Source: Brugia malayi
Taxonomy: Eukaryota; Nematoda; Chromadorea; Rhabditida; Onchocercidae
Length of the DNA stretch: 64,000 nucleotides
Direction of reading: 5' to 3'
Assembly: GCF_000002995.4 (NCBI RefSeq)
Contig: NW_025062479.1
Coordinates: forward strand, 5,015,221-5,079,220
Part shown: one piece after another, positions 25,077 to 37,800 of the stretch
Layout: every line of letters begins with the position of its first letter
How positions within the stretch are numbered: the first letter of the stretch is position 1
Notes under the pieces: model-generated
The model's database searches: none
What the model was told of the DNA's origin: nothing
Seen by the model: only the letters and a program-made list of their open reading frames with translations
Translations under genes and position numbers: made by a program

Positions 25077-26189
25077 GTCAGCTTGAATTTTCTATTCATA
25101 TATACTTGAACATGGAGAGAATAGTAAATAGAAATGAGAGCAGATAGAGATATATGTTCAAGAACATAACTTTTTCACACCTTCATTTTTCTCGACCATT
25201 CGTTGAAAGTAAGATAGGAGAAGAACAGAGTAGAGTGCCAATGGAAAAGAGTGAAATCACAACGATAAGATACGGGAAACAGAAAAGTGGAAAGCAAGAG
25301 CTGAATGCGCTGGAAGAGAGGGTTTTTCTGTTTTTCTTTTTTTTTTAAATCCGCAACCTCTGAAACAAACGTATATCATCATTATGTTGGTGTGATTTCC
25401 AGCAATGGTTTAGTGGCCAGCCGCGAAAAAAATTGTGTAATAGTCGGCCAGCCTACATATCAACAAATTTGTTTGAAGATATATACTTTTTTCATCATCC
25501 TCTTTTTTCCTCTTCTTGCTTACAAGCATATGCTGCAATAAGTTCTTCACTGATTTATTGGGGTTGCAAAAACGACATCATCAATAAATTTTGTTTGACT
25601 GAATTATAGATGTAAAATAATTTAGAGTTTTGACTTTTACAAAGACAAAAAAAGTGACCGAGAAAACAAACAAACAAATGAACAATCAAAAAAAAAGAAA
25701 AGAAAAACATGTTAGAAAACTTACGTGCTGGCTTATTTAAGAATATTTATAAAGAAAAAAAAAAAGTATTTTCTTAGTAATCTAGCAGCCTTAATAACAG
25801 CTGCATTAGTTTATCCGGCGATATAATGATGAACTTTTAAGATGGGCTCAATGCAATATTATTCACTACTGTAATCATTGCTTTGGGATTTAGGGAATTG
25901 CGGCTGATTTGAAAATTTGCACCCATCTTGGTTGGGCAGATGATAGCCCACTGGGAGAAAATTACTTATCACATATGAAAGGCATCATTTGATATTTATT
26001 CCTTACTGCCACAACCAGAAATTCCATCCAGGAATATGATAGGAAATGAAATGTGTCATAACTAAACTAACTTGACATTCTAGAGGTAAATAAATTAGCT
26101 AGGTTGATTATTTGAATTAGTATGCGTATGAAGTGACAGATTCGTAAAGTTCAATTTTATTAACTGAAATTGTTTGAGTGACATGAAAA

Positions 26190-26433
26190 ATGACAACCCA
26201 AATCTTCGGGCAGTTTAAATTTGTGCCGATTCACACAGCTTATCACTTTATAAAATCAGTACATGATGAGGAGCAACTTCATCAAAAATTCGAAAAAACA
26301 ATTTGTTTTGATGAGGTCAACCAGAATGCGCACTGGGTTGAGCCAGAAGTTAATGAAGTAGGAAGGGCAAGGACAGAGATGGCAGTGAATATGATGGCTG
26401 CTTACCCTGAAATATCAAAAATCACCTTTACAG
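26190..26433 (+). CDS. Exon-like ORF upstream of the GATA gene, unrecognised
   Basis: An open frame starts at ATG 26190 and runs 81 codons to a possible donor at ACAG|GTACCA. The composition is coding-like (acidic and polar, few Leu/Phe runs), unlike surrounding ORFs. It contains FDEVNQNAHWVEPEVNEVGR and ends YPEISKITFTG, which faintly recalls an aldehyde dehydrogenase motif but without the rest of that fold. In phase 1 it could join the GATA gene at 28378 (acaag|GATTTC), giving an in-frame extension before the ATG at 28455, but that acceptor is weaker than the one at 28372, which is out of phase. It may be an alternative first exon, a separate gene fragment, or chance. Confidence 0.3.
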
Positions 26434-28372
26434 GTACCATTTAGGCTAAATTATCGTCACTCTTATCCTCTCTTTCACCTCACACTTCATTTTATTTTGA
26501 ATTTTTCCAGAAAAAGGCACAAATTCCACGCCTCTGTTTTTCACTTATATTTAATACAGTGTCACAATTTGTTGTAGAGTCATTTGAAGTACGGCGTAAA
26601 ATAGTGCGATAAGGGAGAGATTGATTGGTTGAAAACGACACTCGTGACTCCACCCCCAAATTTGCACTCCCTATCTCGAACGAAAGTGAAGTGTAGAGAG
26701 GAGGGGAAAAGAGGGGAGAAGGAAGGATCTCTCTGGACCAACCCACCTTCTGCCTCACATTTTGATAGAACAATGCGGAGGAAGAGGGAAGAAGGAAGCT
26801 TCCCCTCATCACCGCCGAGCTCGATTAGTTGTAAAAAGATGGAATCGATGGGACGGATGGGTCTATAGATGGACAGATGAATGAATGGATGGTCTTTAAG
26901 TTTCCCGTGAACTTCGGATCAACTCCGAGTGAGTCTGGAATAATCTCGCAGAAATCTCCTTTGTGAACGGTAGCAATTTAAGTTACAATAGATAAAATTC
27001 GCTTTTTAATGGTGTAAGTATCATCTTGTTACCGGGCTGATGACAGCGATGATAATGATGATGGTTACGATAAGAACGATTATAATGGTGATAGTAATCA
27101 TGGTGGTTTATACGTGTTCAATCTAAAATTGATAATGGTCTTTTAAGAATCATCATGAGCAGGAACAGCCAATTGACTTCTAAGTGTTACTTACTATCTA
27201 GGGAAAGGTCTTTATTATAATTGATCAGATAGTGACGGCGAATATCATATTATTGTTATAGCAAACAGAATTTGCTGCATATTTGCTATGATTAGGCTCA
27301 ATTAAATCTACAAGAGACTAAGATGTGAGCTGATCTGATACTTTTTGAAATTCCAAATAATTATTCATATATCTACAATACATGATAATCCTAGATCTTT
27401 CAATTATAGTTATATCTATCTCGATGCATCACCTGGCTACTGTTTACATAATCATTGCAGAACTATAATAGTAATATCCTTCCGCATATCTGATAACAAG
27501 AACAGAACATTACACCATAACAAATAACAAATGGAATAGGTGTAGGAATCGCATTAAAATAAGAAACATGGAACCATTTCAGGAAAATAACTTCGAAAAA
27601 GTAACTGATACCTAAAAACAGCTGAAAATATTTGGTTCGGAATGAATATAACAACACCATCATGGCGCCTCATCACAATATATATGTTTTTCTCGAAAAT
27701 ATACCCAAATTTATGCACCATCCGCACGAGCACTTCTCACTCAACGGTCATCGGGATATTTGTCTCTCTGTCCGTTCGTCTGTCTGTCTACTTGTTCGTC
27801 TGCCCACTTGTCTGTCTGTTGATTATTCATATTGTTATCACTGAATTGCTGATGCTGTAAGTGATATTCATAATTTTTTTGTTTATCAAATATACTTTGG
27901 CATTTTATTCTTTTGGAATTAAAGTGTTAGACTTAATTTGAAACGTTGAATTAGATTAACTTGAGTCAAAATAAAAATCACAAAGAAGTAAGATTGGTTT
28001 TTATCTAATCTATCTCCTTTTTTCTGAATGCTTTACTTTGGTTACAAATGATAGTAATTCGCCTGTCATTCCTATTTTCTGCAAACATCGGAGTTTTCGT
28101 CTTTTACAAAACTTTGAACGTTGAGATGACTTTCTTTCCTTCCCTTCTGTTTTAACTTATGAAAGTTTAACAAACCTTGAATTCACTGTTAAGTAAATCA
28201 TTTAATATATTGCCATTCTTCGAAGAAATGATAAATTAGATTTTAATAATAAAAACTATAGCTATTGAATTTCTGCTGCGTTTCTTCCTTAATACACAAC
28301 TTTTTTTTGAAAGCGTTAAACATGTTGTTTACATATCTCTGAAAATCCAATATTATAAAATTTCTGTTTTAG
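26434..28372. other. Upstream region of the GATA gene
   Basis: No exon is recognised. The stretch 26640-26830 is relatively GC-rich, with marked purine/pyrimidine strand bias and repeated gagggg/gggaag blocks. A TCTG-type microsatellite lies at about 27760-27820. The region probably includes proximal promoter DNA of the downstream gene, which is inference. Confidence 0.5.
27760..27820. repeat. Degenerate (TCTG)n microsatellite
   Basis: Repeated tctgtctg/ttcgtctg units. They create two overlapping 70-codon ORFs rich in S, V, C and L that are repeat artefacts. Confidence 0.85.
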
Positions 28373-28454
28373 ACAAGGATTTCGAATATTAAAACATCAA
28401 GCTGGAACAAAGCAAGGTCAAATAATAGTGTGCATTTCTTTATATTCTGCGGAA

Positions 28455-31400
28455 ATGGAGTATAAATTCCAACCGAATAATGTTGGTCATCCTGGAGACT
28501 TATATCAACCCATTCAGTCAATCCAGGAAACAGTTATTGATGCTGATCAAGATGTTCCGGTTAGCGATCTCAGCGCACTGCAAATGAGTAGTAATACTCA
28601 GAGTCAGGATGCCACTAATCCTGCACAAAACGATGATTCCGTAGGCTTTGCTTAAATAAAAATAAAACGTAGTTTTGTAACTTCTATTTTTTTCTGTCGT
28701 GAACAAAAGTTATTTTTTAACTTAGAAATATTTAAAACACAAAAATGTTTTAAATTCTGTTTCAAATAGAACAAATCTTGCCACTTGCTTTATGAAATAA
28801 ACAAGCAATTACATTTGTTCACAGGTGTTCTCACCGATTAAACCCTCCACCTTTTACTCGAATTCAACACAAAGCGGTCAATTATACTATCAAGGAACGC
28901 CGAAAGTGCCAGACAGTTACGGTATGCAAAAATTGTAGGCTTTGAAAATTTTATTTCATATCTTTTTACTATTAAAGTTCTCACAATCTTTAGGCACAGG
29001 CGGTCAGTTTTACCCAAGTCTTTTTTTCCAAACCTGGCCTTATTCAAGCACAACAGCTAATTCATCGGTTACTGCCACAATTGCTGGAGCATCACCTTGC
29101 TCCTCCAATACTGCTGAACTAAGCTTCACGCAACCAACTACTGTTATTACAGATCCTACTCAAATGCTTGTTGGTTCGTATTCAAATTCATCAATTTCTT
29201 CTCAAAAAATTTAAATAAAGTTATTCAGAGCAAGACAAACAATGAAATTCAAAAATTTAATTAATTTATTAATTGATGTTTTCTATTAATTAATATAATT
29301 TATAACATTATTTATTTTGATATGTTTAATATAATTTCAATATGACGATTTAATCGCATCACTTTTAATATATTTTAGTATAAATTGATTTTAGTTTAAT
29401 ATAGCTAGCACATATTCTAGCGCCTAATCAGACAACAACTCAAAATTTCTTTCCCCAAACATATCAAGCTTATTCAACGACGGATTATTATAATCCACTG
29501 CACAGTGCAAATTTGCTAGCAGCACAAACTCGTTTAACAGCTCCCACAGTAGCATGCTCATCGTCCGGTTCTGCCTCATCCAGGTCATCTACCGGTGTTT
29601 CCGGAGCTTCTCGTCCTAAAACCAGGAACTTTACATGTAAGCAGTTTAGCACAGTCATCTTGGTTTTACAAACTTGAAACGGAAAGTCAAAAAAGCCTTA
29701 TTTTTTATGATTTAGCTACATTTTTTTGCCAGTTTTCTTGGAAATATTGTTCATCCTTGTCAGAAATACTGAAAGGAAATTTTTTTTCAGGAAAAATAGA
29801 GTATTAATAAAGGCTTAGACCTATTATCTTGTAAACTTGTGGTCACTTAGATTGTCTATGATCATTTCAACTAACTCATCGTCCGTCATCTGCTATAATT
29901 ACTACTCATGTATTTTGCAGCAGAAGGACGGGAATGTGTCAACTGCGGCGCCGTACAGACCCCTCTATGGCGAAGAGATGGTACTGGTCATTACTTATGC
30001 AATGCTTGTGGACTGTATCATAAAATGAATGGACAAAATCGTCCATTGGTCAAACCCAAGAAGAGACAGGTAATGTAATTTAATTTCACCTTTGTCTTTT
30101 ATTCTTTATCTCAATAATTCCATGAAAAAGTTTAAAATTATAAATATTCATCTCTGTCTACATTTTGATCTCACGCGTCCGAATTTAGTCGACTCATTGA
30201 GTTTTTAAAAGCTTACTTAGAACACCAATCTTTTTTTTGGAAGTTTTATTTATAGCTCAAAGGCTAGTCAAAGTGCAACGTATCACTACTGATTATCTGA
30301 TAAAAGTACTGTACTAAAAAAGAAAATAAAATGGAAAAAAAAGTTTAAAATAATTATGTTTTATACCTTATAATTATCGCAATCTTAATTTTGTCGGCTA
30401 CGATATCAAGTGTTCTTATCAGCCAAGCATGTATCAATATATCATCGTATCGATGTGATAAATCTTTGATATATTAGGAGTAATGACAATGACATAACCG
30501 ATAGCAATCATTTAACTGATTGTCGTTAATTTACTCTATAAATTAGCTAATCTGTCTTACTTTCATATGTTTTAATTAATTATCTATTATTATTAATTAT
30601 CTATTATTTCGCTTCAATAACTTTAAAATTCAGTTCATCAGTAAGCATTCTTTAATAAATAAACATTAAGAAGTTTTGATTTCAACCCATTTTTTGGTAC
30701 ACTGATACCGATAACATTAAAATTTATCGACAAATTCATGAAATCTGACTAATGATGCTTAAATCATCTAAGGGATCCAAATTTGATTCCTCACGATAAA
30801 AGGTAGGAGTGTTTTTTAGATACATTTGCAATAGAAAATATTTGAAAAGCAACACTTTTGATGCAGCAACTGTAAATAAGGCTACGGTACCTACTCTATG
30901 TGAACCGGTTTTTCACTTATTCTCTCAATTTTTATTAAAAAATTTTTCATTTCATCCAGAACTTCAGCATTTCAGTCCAAATGATTATTAACTGAAGAAA
31001 AACTATGCAAATTATAAGTTCGAAAATCCAATAAAAAAGAGTTTCGCATACTAAGAAAGTAAATATTGTGAACAGAATTGTTATATCGGGACAGTATACT
31101 TTTACTTACCTCAGGGATTCCTGTCAGTTAGCTCTCAAATGAAAACTGTAACTGTTTATTCAGATTTGGTAATTTGAAGTTTCATTTGAAATTCCCCTAA
31201 TTTTAGTGAAAGCTATAACAGACTAATCTTAAATGCAACTGCAGTATGATGATTATAAAAATGAGTGGCTAGTCGCAAACGATTAATTCAAAAAAACGGA
31301 AACACTAAGTAGAGGTAAAGGAGGGAAAAAGGAAGTTGGAAGGTCATTATTTTATTGAATCTGTCAATCAGATCTTTAGACTTTTACTCTAAAAGCCCTT

Positions 31401-34400
31401 CAATGATCAGTCGTTAACTTGAACACTGCTCTATTTGTCTGTAATCTGAGACTAAATGTTTATCAAATTTCCATGCTGTCATTTAATAACACACATAATA
31501 TGTTGACACTAACAAGAACAACAACAGCAACTATAAAACGTAATCTATACGTCGATTCGTGTTACATTGCAATCACCAATGCAAAGTATTTGAGGGATCG
31601 AATGATGATTCACTTTCATGAAAGTTTATTCACGGTTGAATCATATCCTGTCATATCTTCATTGTCACTTATTCATCACATTTCAATCTTTTTCTTCTCT
31701 GAATGTTCTTACATGAATCATCGCGTTCATTTTGTTGTTTCCCCTAACCCTACGATCATTTTAATCAGCGATAAGACAAGCATTATTCAAATATTGATTG
31801 GCGCCAATAACCATTAACCAATATTTGTAATTATTGGGAGAAAGTACGGGTTTTCTTTAACTTTTTGATGAATTTGGGATGAGGTCCCGTTATTATTCTG
31901 AAGCAAACAGATGATCTTTCCTCACTCCGTTTTACCACTGAACTATCTTGATTTGTTCTTGTATGTAAGCACAAAATGGCATAATTTAAGTAGTAGTTGC
32001 TATCAACGCAATCACAAAATGAACCCGATGTTGGGATCGTCAGTTTTATGATTAAGACTATTGGCAGAGGGTATTTTTTAGCTCTTCATTAATTATAAAC
32101 CATCGGCGTGAAGTGACATTTTTGCTAGCTTTCTCCGTGCATTCAGCCTATTAAACGTATCAAAGCGGTGCTTTTTGGAACCTCAGAGGGTAGAAGGGAA
32201 GATAAGTGAATTCCAAGGACAAACAAAAGAAAGAGACAGGGAGAGTAAGAGAGATTTTGTGGAGGCAATGGACTCCAATGATGTGACTTATGTCAAATAT
32301 TAGCGAAAGAAGGTGATCGAGGAGGCACAAGTGAAACAAAAAAACGGGGGAAGGAGTAGGTGCTTGAGAAGGATGTAGAATGGAAAATTTTATGGCAGGC
32401 CTAAAAAATATTTTTAAATTCCAAAAAACAAACAGCCTTGCAAGTGTTTTATACAGTTTAAGAATGTAAAATGTACAATAGTAGACGGTTCGACTATGAG
32501 TTAAAGAGCTTTAAGTACATAAATGAATCCCTGATGCAAGTTATTACAGTACACTCAACCTGCAACATCCGTATCACATTGACATATACAACAGTTACTT
32601 GATTGAACCACATTCAATCAGTTAAGAGCAAAGTTTTACAACTTATTGAATGCATTCATTGAATGTTTCAACACTGCTTTGCTACAAACAAAGAAGTACT
32701 CTGACTTGTACTTTGACTTGCTCACTTCGATAAAAAATGTTTCAAATGTTGCTTTAATAAAACAATAACCTTCTTGTTTAAAAATTTAAAACCTGAAACT
32801 ATACTTCAGATTTCCGTTAAATTTATAAAAACTTAAGTCTTACGAAAAGGAATTTGTAAAAAAATTTCCCTTTGCAACAAATACGTTCATGTTTATTTAA
32901 TTTATTGCGATCTTTACAGCGCAGAAAGACAGAGAGTTGTTCCTTTGTTTTGAGTCATTCATTCTTTTTCAGTTTTAAATTTGAGGAGGTACACGCATTA
33001 AGAAGAATATTTAGCCTAATTCTACTAAGCGTTGTACTGAAACAAACAGTATTTGGAACTGAATGCTTAATATTTGCAGAGTGCACAAAAAAGGACGGGT
33101 ATCGAATGTGTCAATTGTAAAACGAATAATACAACATTATGGAGGCGGAACTCTTTAGGACAACCAGTTTGCAACGCCTGCGGTCTTTATCATAAACTTC
33201 ACAACGTTAGCTATTTTAAACCAAGTATCCAAAAGTGGAATAGAAATGGAAGATGTAAATTAATTTTCATGGAAACTAGTGCTTTAGAGAGGCGGCATGT
33301 GAAGTGTATGGTCAAGATAATAGTGATTATAAAGCAAAGTCACGATATAGCAGAGCATGAAGCTAAGGCCATTAGCAAGTTTTCAAAGAGTAAAAGGAAA
33401 TATGCAGTCGTTCATTTATTAGGATAAAATTTAGATCTTTAGATGACAAAACAAATATCGCACATATTTTTATTAATTGCACATTTTCTTACTTCTGACA
33501 CTAAATTTTAATTTATATGAAAGCAGGAAGTAAAAGCAATGGATGAGAAAAGTGTAAAGAGGTAGAAACTTTTATCCTTACTTGCAATACAGTGTGGTCC
33601 TTCAGATAGCTTGACTTACAAGTTTACTATGAAATGAATTCAAAATGCTCACCCTTCAAAAACTGACATTTGAATTGTCTATTTATTAAACAATTTTTAG
33701 TCAAGTTAATTAAATCTCGTAAAAGTTGATTTCTTTTTTTTTTAAAAAAAAAGTCGGTTTTTTCGCTTTTTCAAGTGATCAACGAATTCTAAAAAAAAAA
33801 AAAAAAAAACAAAAAAGGGAAAAGAAATTAATGTAATTTAGTAATGAGTTGTAACACTGTATGTTACTAAGGAGGCGCCCACTGTCTAACCATAAATATG
33901 ATTGATGATCGTGGCCTGGGCATCGTAAACGTCTACCATTGTGCATCTATTTATAGTTTATGCAAGAAAGCAAACGATGATTTACGAAAAAGCTGAAAAC
34001 AATCTATAATTAATGAAGTTAATTGCCTATTGAAGATTTTATTCATTATTTTTTCTACAACCTATTTGTTGATTTAAATTCCAAATGGATTTTCTCGGGG
34101 CTTAACATAATTCTTCTTACTCAATAATTTTATAATTTTTTTTCGGTTTAATTAAAAAGTATTAGTACTGGTGTGAAAAGCTTTCCGTTTATTTCTGTTA
34201 AGTTGCGAAAATGTATGTGGGCTGAAATTTAAATTTGAAAGGATTAAGTTGTAAAATATCCCACTGTTACAACATTTCATAGTAAGAAGGAAAGCTATTG
34301 TTCTGCTGTGGAATGAAGACCGAGGAATGCTTTTGCTTCCAAGCCGCCTTTAAGTCCGTTGATCAAATTGTACAGCCATAAAGCTACCGCAACGACATTT

Positions 34401-34867
34401 GTAAAAGGACACCTGCTACTGATTTCATTACAAAAATTCGCAATGATGCTTGGCAGACTGTTTCAATCATAGTCACCCCTTTTTCGCGCCTCATTTATTA
34501 TCCTATCAACAGATGCTTAACACATTTTTTCAATTTTAAACTGGATTAAATGCATTCATTTAGTGATTCTCTATAAATCAGCTGGAAAGTCACAAATCAG
34601 CAACACAAGATGGACTGGTCTTTTTTTTTGTAGATTTCACGACCAATTTCGATGAAAAAGGATGGTATTCAGACTAGAAATCGTAAAATCAGCACGAAAA
34701 ACAAGAACAAGAAGCGTGGTCCATCAGAAGGACCATTCTACGATATGTTGAAGCCACAGCCGAACCCATACGGTGATATGAAGTTTCATTTACCTTCCGC
34801 GCACGCATATATCCCAGCTGCCACTCAAACACCATATCCGGCTCAATTCATCTTTCATGCCTCATAA
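28455..34867 (+). CDS. elt-1: GATA transcription factor with two zinc fingers (ELT-1 type)
   Basis: This nuclear DNA-binding protein recognises WGATAR sites. Exons: 28455-28640, 28825-28921, 28994-29173, 29409-29636, 29921-30069, 33080-33205 and 34634-34867; 399 aa, close to what I recall for C. elegans ELT-1, which specifies epidermis. The N-terminal half is Ser/Thr/Gln/Tyr-rich with no fold. Both fingers have the C-x2-C-x17-C-x2-C spacing: [16 protein letters not shown]...[12 protein letters not shown], then [16 protein letters not shown]...[12 protein letters not shown]. Each is followed by a basic tail ([28 protein letters not shown]). Two complete fingers favour ELT-1 over the single-finger nematode GATA factors. 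A 3.0-kb intron separates the fingers. The donor at 29173/29174 is ambiguous with one at 29169/29170 (partner acceptor at 29405). A U-rich acceptor at 28372 precedes the ATG. Confidence 0.88.
30280..30461. promoter_or_regulatory. Cluster of GATA-factor sites in the inter-finger intron
   Basis: Within about 180 bp there are tatc (30280), a palindromic ttatctgataa (about 30293-30303), cttatcag (30415-30422, the reverse of CTGATAAG) and tgataa (30456-30461). CTGATAAG and TGATAA are preferred sites of nematode GATA factors. AT-rich DNA will yield some by chance, so autoregulation is only a hypothesis. Confidence 0.35.
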
Positions 34868-37800
34868 TTGGACCATTTTTCTAAAAATTTCTCCCAATTT
34901 TGTTTCCAAATTTTTTGAATCAATCTTGCATGCTTGTGATCCATGAAAAGCGAGCTTTATTATTCATGCCTTTCTTTCTTCTGTATTTCTTCCTGAAACT
35001 TTTTTCCTTCGAAATATATTTTCCTCCCTTGTTTTTGTTTAAGACCTTAAAATTTGCTGTTCCAATTAGTTGAAGCAATTGTACATTTATTATAGAGCAG
35101 ACGTAAAATTAAGGTCAGATGAATACGTATTCATATAATCTTTGTTAATAATGAAACAGAGCACGCAATGACCTCAATCACTCTTTACATAACCAAATGA
35201 TAAAATGGTAACTTTCTAGATCTTCTGTATAATGAATTTGTATGGCTTTGTTCTGTTTATTAAATGGTTCCTAAAGTGCCTCCTGTTTAATTCATTGTAA
35301 AATTAAACTGTTCGATATATTTCATGTGTGGAATCAGTCATTTGCTCCGTGCTCTTACTATCAAATTTAAGCAAAATTCACTGAACGTCGACAATGCATG
35401 GTGAAAAATTTTTACTTTTTCAAGCAGATTTAAAGAATTACCAATTCTGAATTTTCACTGACAAATTTGAATATGCAGTTCTTAAATTGCTTGACCTTAA
35501 TCATCTCTGATTAACTTAAGTTACCGAATGGCGAAGCCACTAATCTAATTTTATTAATGAACTGCAAATTATACTTTTTATTTTTTTTAAAGCAATGCTT
35601 TTTTTATTTGTCGAAAAAAAGCAATGCTGAAACTTCTGAACGAACAGTAGTTTTGTAAATTCAATTTCAATTTTATGGCTAGTCAGGCATTCATTTTTAG
35701 AATCAAATGCATTAGAACTGCATGGAATTAAAGTATGAAAGTTACTTTTCTCCAAAGCACATGTGATATTGATCTAATTCTTTAATCGATTTTAACACAA
35801 TTCCAGAATTTTGGCCATTCTAAAAACTTATCATGCTTATCATTCTGAAAAACATATGTCATGTTTTTGAATCACTCACGACAATTTTGCCATTTCTTCT
35901 ATTTATCTATTGTCACATTAATTCAGTGGCAATAATAAATAGATACGTGCAACAAGCATTTCTGTACGATAAAAAATACAAGCATCCGTTCTGTTCTTAT
36001 TTTATTTTGAGGTTCACATAACGACTTGGCTTCGTCTTTTCGCGAATGACCATAATTTCCGAAGTCCTTATTTTGAATAACTATGCATTTTCCATTACTT
36101 ATCACTTGTTTGTTAGTTTTCAAAATATTACCCATGAAATCATGAAAAAAAGATGAAAAGGTATAGCAAGAATGTTTTTTACAGTTTGTGAGGTAATCGA
36201 TTGAAGGGAATGGATAGTGGCATCCTCCAGCCTAGCAGAAATCGCAGTAGTTTTTTTATTGTCTCAGCTTGCATAACTCCTTTATTTTTGCTCTTCTTCT
36301 CTAAATAAATACAGGCTTTAACCGGAAATGGTACGAAAAAGATATTTTTTATTGTTTTTTATTAATTTGATATTCAAATTAAGAAAATAATCTCAGTCCT
36401 TTGGAATTACATTCACTTGGCTTCTGGCGCCGTTTACTGCTGATATCGCCACCAGCAAAACGGAAATCATTTAATCAAAAGTATGTCCTAACTGAATGTT
36501 ACCAGCCTTTGTTCCTGCTACATAGGAAGAATTTGTCACAGTCATGATTTTCTCATGCTAATTAGAATACATAAAGGCTAAATCTGGTTTTTAAAGTCGG
36601 AAAGATTGCTTAAAATGCTAGTGATAAATATTTGATGATCTTAAACAATATGACACATTAAAATCTATGGTACTCTTTATTTGGCGGTATACTTTTCAGG
36701 ATTAATATTTATCAACTATTATGCATTCACGATCACATTGTTAATAATGGTATTTTAGATATTGTAATTACCATGAAAATATCTAATGAATTTTATTGTC
36801 ATCAAAAGTGTTGATCAAATATGCAAATTTGGTAAAACTGCCATAGAAAATAAGTGAATGAGCTAAAAATTTAGGTTAATCGGTTAGTTAAGGAGGGATT
36901 TCTGGATTCTGGTGAGTAAAGTGAGCCCGGTAAGAGCAGAACCCGTTTTCACTTCTCTTTGATGAAATTCTTCACTCTTTCCTTACCATCCCATCAACCT
37001 CCCTTCTTTCGTTTTCCCCAACTTATGATATCGTCTGATGCAATCAGTTTAGTCAGTTTAATGCTGGCAAAAGCGAGGTCGTTTGATCGTTATCTGGTTC
37101 ACTAGCTCCTCTTCCATCATCCACTTGTCCGTTCGCCCTCCTTTTTCCTAAAAAGGTCGTTTCACAAAATTATTTCAAATAGACATAGACATACATATAT
37201 TCTAGAATTTTAACATGTTTTTATTTCATTAATTATCAAACAACCTACTCCTATACTTCATTCCTACCTACCAATCAAACGATACTAAAAATATTGCTAT
37301 TGAATTTATTTAAGAATCTGATCATAATAATTTAGTAACAACCACAACAAAGAGTAATTTGATGAAAAACTTGCATCCCTGAATTGAAATTTTAAAGATT
37401 GAATCTATGCATTGAGTGAATATTTTAGGCGTGTTCGAAAGTAAAAATTACTAGTCTGAATAATACCATTCTTTTCAATTGAAAAAAAAAGGTTCGTTGT
37501 TCTTTGCAATTTGATATAATCAATGACATGAAATGTCTATCCAAGAGAAAATCAAATCTGAGCAGTAAACAAGATAACATTTCCAGACAGTTAATAAAAT
37601 TGATGGTCATAACATATATTGCTACACGCCTGAATTCAATTTAAGAAAGTAGAAATGCTTTTCATATTGTAACAGAAAAGTTTGACTGATGAAGGACAAC
37701 TATTTTCAGGATGCGAATTTTCTCCTAGTAATTCTCTCTTCTTTGGCAAAAGAGAAGTTAAAGATGATGAGAGCAGTCGAGTTAGATTACTTCATACAAA

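Larger units (their letters stand above)
13584..26189. other. Long gene-poor region between the catenin and GATA genes
   Basis: About 12.6 kb, strongly AT-rich, with poly-T and poly-A runs (13687-13710, 14417-14433, 19620-19638, 24055-24071) and only short ORFs without recognisable motifs. A 48-codon ORF at 20496-20639 has a lysine/glutamate-rich start but nothing else to support it. The region could hold distal regulatory DNA for the downstream GATA factor; no conserved element can be named from one sequence. Confidence 0.6.

Noticed and set aside
26401..26433. Aldehyde-dehydrogenase-like motif (YPEISKITFTG) in the orphan exon
   Set aside because: The match is limited to about ten residues and the flanking sequence does not fit that family.
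27632..27860. Two plus-strand ORFs rich in Ser, Val and Cys
   Set aside because: Produced by the TCTG microsatellite.
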